Shown: positions 42,081 to 45,963 of the stretch, in pieces
Numbering within the stretch: position 1 is the first letter of the stretch
Layout: each line of letters begins with the position of its first letter
NCBI GenBank assembly: GCA_945861465.1
Contig: CAMAVB010000030.1
Location: 1 to 45,963, forward strand
From: Candidatus Kuenenia stuttgartensis
GTDB taxonomy: Bacteria; Planctomycetota; Planctomycetia; Planctomycetales; Planctomycetaceae
DNA length: 45,963 nt
Direction of reading: 5' to 3'
Made by a program: the position numbers and the translations under genes
Notes under the pieces: model-generated
Told to the model about the DNA's origin: nothing
What the model saw: only the letters and a program-made list of their open reading frames with translations
Database searches by the model: none

Positions 42081-43052
42081 ATGTCCGAAAGTCGTCCTGT
42101 CACTCCCGTCAATTCTGTCAGATTCATCTCAGAGCTTCGAGATCCGGAACGCGGGACTTTGCTGCAACTGTCTGCCGATGGCGTGAAACTGCACACACAG
42201 GATTCTGATCGGTCATGGAAAATCATTGATGAAATTCCGCGATTTGTCACCGACGAACATCTGGAAAGTTTTGGGCATCAGTGGACCCGGTTCGATGTCG
42301 CTCACGAGGCAGAGGACCGCGCAACGTTTGAAGCGAAGACAGGTTTCCTGCTCAGTGATCTTCAGGGAAAAAGAATCCTGGACGCTGGTTGCGGGGGTGG
42401 CCGATATGCAAAGGTCTGCGGGGAAGCCGGTGCCACAGTGTTCGGTGCCGATCATACACGAGCTGTCGATAAGGCCAAACATTTGTGCGGCCATCTTCCG
42501 AATGTGCATTTCATTCAGGCAGACCTGAAACACCTGCCATTTGAACCGGCATCGTTCGATTTTGTGTTCTCGATCGGCGTCATGCATCACGACGCCGACA
42601 CACGGAAGGTGTTTGACGCGGTCGCAGGAATGGTCAGGCCCGGCGGTCGCTATTCTGTCTGGCTCTATCGCAGGAACCAATGGTGGCAGGAAATCCTGAA
42701 CAGCGGCCTGCGAGCGATCACCACCAGAATTCCTTCATCGGTCCTGATGCCGTTCTGTCATGTCGGAGCGATCCTCGGAGGCCTGCCAGTCGTGAACAAA
42801 TCACTCAACAAGATCATCAACTTCAGTGCCCATCCGAGCTATCAGAACCGTGTGTGCGATACGTTTGACTGGTGGGCTCCGAAGTACCAGTACCATCACA
42901 CAGTGGAAGAATTGAGCGTCTGGTTTCACGAGGCGGGATTTACCGGCCTGAAGGTTCTACCTCCGGAAAAATCCGGTCGATTCTATCACTGGGCCTATGA
43001 TCACAACCTGCTCATCGGCAGCGGCGTGAACGTAACGGGCGTGAAGCGCTGA
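42081..43052 (+). CDS. Class I SAM-dependent methyltransferase
   Basis: The protein has 323 residues. The SAM-binding motif I is ILDAGCGGGRYA (99-110), motif II ends with GADHTR, and the post-motif segment FSIGVMHHDAD fits a Methyltransf_11-type domain. Residues 10-56 (RFISELRDPERGTLLQLSAD through IPRFV) resemble a Trm112-like zinc ribbon, but its Cys residues are missing. The ATG at 42081 is preferred; a TTG at 42039 overlapping the PQQ stop is an alternative. The substrate is unknown: quinone, glycan or lipid-linked sugar methylation are all possible. It is cotranscribed with the PQQ propeller judging by the spacing. Confidence 0.85.
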   Translation: MSESRPVTPVNSVRFISELRDPERGTLLQLSADGVKLHTQDSDRSWKIIDEIPRFVTDEHLESFGHQWTRFDVAHEAEDRATFEAKTGFLLSDLQGKRILDAGCGGGRYAKVCGEAGATVFGADHTRAVDKAKHLCGHLPNVHFIQADLKHLPFEPASFDFVFSIGVMHHDADTRKVFDAVAGMVRPGGRYSVWLYRRNQWWQEILNSGLRAITTRIPSSVLMPFCHVGAILGGLPVVNKSLNKIINFSAHPSYQNRVCDTFDWWAPKYQYHHTVEELSVWFHEAGFTGLKVLPPEKSGRFYHWAYDHNLLIGSGVNVTGVKR

Positions 43053-43095
43053 GCCTCCAGGCGGATCACCCCAAAATCTGAACAGTCAAAATCTG

Positions 43096-44355
43096 CTACT
43101 TCACGTTGTAAACCAGCAATTTGTCCTGATCCCGCAAATACAATTTGCCATCCGCGATCACCGGATGCGACCATGCCGGGCGACCGCTCCGATCGGGCTG
43201 TTCAAAGCGACCGAGTTCCTTGTACTCGCTGGAATCCGCAGCCAGCAGCACGATTGGTCCCTGTTCGTTGCGGAAGATAATCTTCTGATCAGCATAGGCG
43301 ACTGATCCCTTCATTCCGCGTTCACGCCAGGCTGGCTCGCCGGTCTTGAGTTTCACGCATGACAACATATCGCCATTAGAACCGTAGACATAACCGTCGA
43401 GGAGCACCATGCCGCCATGATGATTCTTCATGTCCTTGGTGAAGTAAATTTGTGTGGCCTTCACGGCATTGCCCTGCGCTTTGAGTTCGACCAGTTCGGC
43501 ACCTGTGCCATAGTCCGAAGAACTGAACACGTAGTTATCGACAACGATTGGTGTGGCGCAGTTTGCAGTGCCGTTCGATGAAGCGTTCTGACCCCAAAGT
43601 GGTTCGCCGTCCTTGGCACGCACGCCACAAATACCCTTTGATGTGAAGATCACGTACTGCTTCACTTTTCCGATTGTTGCCACGACCGGCGAAGCGTATG
43701 ACGCCTGTGGCTGCTCCGGGACCTTGCTTTTCCAGACGACCTTGCCTGTCTTTGCATTCAGCGCCACAACCGTTGCGTCACTGCCTCCCGGAGAGCAAAT
43801 GACTTTGCCGTCGTCGATGAGTACAGACTCGCTGATGCCCCACGTAATATTTCCACCGCCGAATTCTTTCAGGATATTGATGTGCCAGACCACCTCGCCA
43901 GTACTCGCATTCAGGCACGAAAGGTCACCATTCCCGCCCAGTGCGAAGACCATTCCGTCCACGACTGTCGGAGTTCCTCGGGGACCGTTTCCCTGGCCTT
44001 CGCGATACTCATCACCGTTTCGTGTCTTCCAGACAACTTCGCCGGTCGTGCGGTTCAATGCGATGATCTGTTCGCCACCATCGACGTTGCCCATCGTGTA
44101 CATCAACTCGCCCACCAGCGAGACAGACGCATAACCTTCTCCGATCCCGGTAATTGTCTGGAGAAGTTCCGGTCCACCCTCCGGCCATCGATCGGCCAGC
44201 CCGGTTTCTTTGGACAAATTGTCGCGATTCGGACCGCGAAACTGGTTCCAGTCTGTCTTCGAGTCCCCTGCCATCGCGCCGCCATCGCCCACAAGATGGA
44301 CCATTAACGTCCAGGCGAGAAGACCCAAAATCACGTTCCAATTCATGCGCTTCAT
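43096..44355 (-). CDS. Secreted PQQ-binding-like propeller protein
   Basis: The protein has 419 residues, with a signal peptide (about 1-30, NVILGLLAWTLMVHLVGDGG) and the start DWNQFRGPNRDNLSKETGL, a common consensus in planctomycete exported propellers. Blades show the repeated GEVVWKTR, GEVVWHINIL, GKVVWKSKVP and GEPAWRERG pattern of PQQ-like/BamB repeats, interleaved with short VDGMVFALGGNG-type strands. It is a paralogue of the protein at 40738-42042, in convergent orientation with the methyltransferase. No enzymatic residues are evident; a periplasmic binding or assembly role is inferred. Confidence 0.88.
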   Translation of the reverse strand: MKRMNWNVILGLLAWTLMVHLVGDGGAMAGDSKTDWNQFRGPNRDNLSKETGLADRWPEGGPELLQTITGIGEGYASVSLVGELMYTMGNVDGGEQIIALNRTTGEVVWKTRNGDEYREGQGNGPRGTPTVVDGMVFALGGNGDLSCLNASTGEVVWHINILKEFGGGNITWGISESVLIDDGKVICSPGGSDATVVALNAKTGKVVWKSKVPEQPQASYASPVVATIGKVKQYVIFTSKGICGVRAKDGEPLWGQNASSNGTANCATPIVVDNYVFSSSDYGTGAELVELKAQGNAVKATQIYFTKDMKNHHGGMVLLDGYVYGSNGDMLSCVKLKTGEPAWRERGMKGSVAYADQKIIFRNEQGPIVLLAADSSEYKELGRFEQPDRSGRPAWSHPVIADGKLYLRDQDKLLVYNVK

Positions 44356-44515
44356 TTCCGAACCTCAACGATGAGTCATGTGATGTGAGTTGCTGCCTTT
44401 AATTGTAGTTTCCGCACCGGGAGCTTTGTCCAGTCCAGTCACCCTCGCAACTCAGTCACTCCGCCGACTGAGATTCCATTCACCAACTTCATCTTAACGC
44501 GGGCTTCGCCCGCAC

Positions 44516-44696
44516 CCCGCTGTTCAGCCAGACAGGCGAGGCTGAGCCAGAACGGACGGCCCAGGAGCGGTGGGACGAAGCGACGGGGGTCGGGAGTGAC
44601 GGCGAAGCCGAAATTTTAAAAACCTCGTCCCCGGGCTCTGCCCGGGGACGCACTGCCCCCGAGGCTCCGCCTCCTCAACCATGCCCCGTCCCTTGA
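44516..44696 (+). pseudogene. Orphan 3' fragment of an FGE-fold gene
   Basis: At 44516-44682 the sequence is 163/167 identical to 45797-45963, the 3' part of the FGE-fold gene. Read in the same frame it encodes the equivalent tail (FSQTGEAEPERTAQERWDEA and on), ending ...PQPCPVP with TGA at 44694-44696. Nothing upstream of 44516 matches an FGE domain, so it is a relic of a deleted or rearranged paralogue, or a movable 3' module. A GGGCTTCGCCC hairpin lies just before it. Confidence 0.7.
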
Positions 44697-44866
44697 CACC
44701 ACGGATTACATGGTTTTTGACAAGAATTGGATGGGAATGTGACTGGCACAGTCGGACGCACAGTCGGACGCACAGTTGGACTGGTGCGGTTTGACGGTTG
44801 GTTGCGGGGAAAGTTGGGGCGGAGCCCCGGGGGCAGTGCGTCCCCGGGCAGAGCCCGGGGACGAGG
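44623..44866. repeat. Inverted 49-bp GC-rich repeat
   Basis: The 49 bases at 44623-44671 (beginning CCTCGTCCCCGGGCTCTGCC) recur as a near-perfect inverted copy at 44818-44866 and as a direct copy at 45904-45952. The unit contains its own palindrome (CCCCGGGCTCTGCCCGGGG). The 200 bases between the first two copies include three tandem CAGTCGGACGCA-type units near 44750-44775. This explains most of the gene-free stretch 44356-44981. Confidence 0.85.
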
Positions 44867-44981
44867 GATGAGGAGGGACGGGATGGTGGCGAAGGATGTT
44901 GTGGGGGAATACGATAGTGTGCCCCGAAAGTCGGTACTGCGTGGCTCAAAAGAATCCTGAACATCAGCCAAGTTCCAAACG

Positions 44982-45963
44982 ATGCCTCCCCGGAAACTCA
45001 AACGCAAACAGATCGTGCTGACCGCTCCGGGCTCGAAGTCGCCCGTATCGATGTGGTTTGTCAATATCCCCGCATGTCCGGATGGTTTTCTGATGGGCAG
45101 CCGGGGCTACGATGCTGACGAAGAGCCGATTCACCGTGTCGCAATTGACGAGGACTTCTGGCTGGCCGAAACCCTGGTCACGCAGGAGCAGTTTGATGTC
45201 TGGCCCGGAGCGGCTGAACGCGGGGAAGATCACTGGCCTGCAGGAAAGGCAAACCATCCGGCAAACAACCTGAGTTGGCACGATGCCATGCAGTACTGCG
45301 ATTGGTTGACTCGCACTCACGGCAAGAAGTTTCCAAAGGGCTTCCCTTTCGCAGAGCTGCCGTGTGAAGCCCGCTGGGAATATGCGTGCCGTGCCGAAAA
45401 GAACACGGAATACAGCTCGGGGGACGGAGTCACCGCGTTGGATGTGGCTGGTTGGTACGATGGCAATTCGGCCAACACCACGCAACCGGTGAAGTCAAAG
45501 AAGTTCCCAAACGACTTCCAGTTGTCGGACATGCACGGCAACGTGTGGGAATGGTGCCTGGACCGGTGGGATGCCGCGGCTTATCGGCGTCGCTGGGACG
45601 GAATCACCGACGTGGATACGTATCGGCTCAGCGAGGAATTTGGTGATCGCGAGCTTTTCGGGTTTCCAGATCCCCGGGTGTTACGTGGCGGGTCGTGGAC
45701 GAGCTCGGCCTACGGGTGCCGCTCGGCGTGTCGCGTCGGGGACTGGGCCGGTGTTCGCTTCTTGCTCTTCGGCTTTCGTGTCTGTCTGGTTCGCAGCCCG
45801 CTGTTTAGCCAGACAGGCGAGGCTGAGCCAGAACGGACGGCCCTGGAGCGGAGGGACGAAGCGACGGGGGCCGGGAGTGACGGCGAAGCCGAAATTTTAA
45901 AAACCTCGTCCCCGGGCTCTGCCCGGGGACGCACTGCCCCCGAGGCTCCGCCTCCTCAACCAT
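44982..45963 (+). CDS. FGE-sulfatase-fold protein, truncated by the window
   Basis: The frame is open from the ATG at 44982 to the window end, 327 residues so far. A FGE-sulfatase (SUMF1-like) domain runs from about 30 to 270: PDGFLMGSRGYDADEEPIHR, the central LPCEARWEYACRA, the hallmark LSDMHGNVWEWC and VLRGGSW. The active-site Cys pair of true formylglycine-generating enzymes is absent, so a binding role is more likely than catalysis. Residues 236-270 (RGGSW...GCRSACRV...GFRVCLV) differ from ordinary FGEs at nearly every surface position and resemble a DGR variable region. After residue 272 the protein continues as a charged low-complexity tail that is duplicated at 44516-44696. No signal peptide is seen. 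Confidence 0.85.
   Translation, partial: MPPRKLKRKQIVLTAPGSKSPVSMWFVNIPACPDGFLMGSRGYDADEEPIHRVAIDEDFWLAETLVTQEQFDVWPGAAERGEDHWPAGKANHPANNLSWHDAMQYCDWLTRTHGKKFPKGFPFAELPCEARWEYACRAEKNTEYSSGDGVTALDVAGWYDGNSANTTQPVKSKKFPNDFQLSDMHGNVWEWCLDRWDAAAYRRRWDGITDVDTYRLSEEFGDRELFGFPDPRVLRGGSWTSSAYGCRSACRVGDWAGVRFLLFGFRVCLVRSPLFSQTGEAEPERTALERRDEATGAGSDGEAEILKTSSPGSARGRTAPEAPPPQP

Noticed and set aside
44720-44980. Possible DGR template repeat or reverse-transcriptase fragment
   Set aside because: I compared this stretch with the variable region at 45687-45791 and found no matching copy or RT motif; only GC-rich repeats are present.

Overview
The window looks like chromosomal DNA of a planctomycete. The grounds are the many enlarged periplasmic proteins (PQQ-type, NHL, FG-GAP and SMP-30 propellers), a DUF4058 protein, a Uma2 protein, a PIN/small-antitoxin pair, large TPR and alpha-toroid proteins beside ExbB/ExbD, and intergenic spacers packed with palindromic repeats. 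I assign no genus. No rRNA, tRNA, CRISPR array, phage gene or intact transposase was seen.

Layout. 1-2562: a heptamer array, a PurU-type deformylase and a one-TM anti-sigma-like protein. 2571-10696 (minus): a large TPR protein, then ExbB/TolQ, ExbD/TolR and a 1071-residue protein with an alpha-toroid C-terminus, the last three being tightly coupled. 10847-14782: a MITE-like element, a GT4 glycosyltransferase and an oxidoreductase-SelD fusion. 14954-21929 (minus): a three-part FG-GAP/hydrolase/EEP fusion, a sensor-type propeller, a DUF2442 protein, a MORN-like protein and a PIN toxin with its small partner. 22471-27458 (plus): a 2-hydroxyacid dehydrogenase, an SMP-30 protein, a set of nested palindromes, and an NHL protein coupled to a zinc alcohol dehydrogenase. 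27455-30316 (minus): an HHxxxD acyltransferase, a small CxxC protein and a tandem GNAT. 30559-32269: a ZAS-like protein and a Cys/Met-metabolism PLP enzyme. 32442-35796 (minus): an esterase, a one-TM protein, a solitary HicB and a PhoD-like phosphatase. 36165-43052 (plus): KDG kinase, Uma2, 6-phosphogluconate dehydrogenase, DUF4058, a PQQ propeller and a methyltransferase. 43096-45963: a second PQQ propeller (minus), then a truncated FGE-sulfatase-fold gene (plus) whose 3' repeat is also present upstream of it.

Most interesting candidate system. The toroid protein carries a TonB/TolA-type anchor helix with an S-x3-H motif (residues 95 and 99). A Pro/Glu-rich and then Ala/Ser-rich linker joins it to an alpha-toroid domain. 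Its start codon overlaps the stop of exbD, which itself follows exbB/tolQ. I infer a proton-motive-force-driven envelope machine in which the usual TonB or TolA C-terminal domain is replaced by a terpenoid-cyclase-like toroid, possibly with the neighbouring TPR protein as a CpoB-like partner. Second in interest is the FGE-fold gene at the right edge. Its C-terminus resembles a diversity-generating-retroelement variable region, but no template repeat or reverse transcriptase lies inside the window.

The spacers deserve separate attention. They hold a six-level nested palindrome, two TAAGGAC-bounded elements that begin on the stop codon of the preceding gene, a 134-bp MITE, two CCACRGAT inverted repeats and several terminator-like hairpins.
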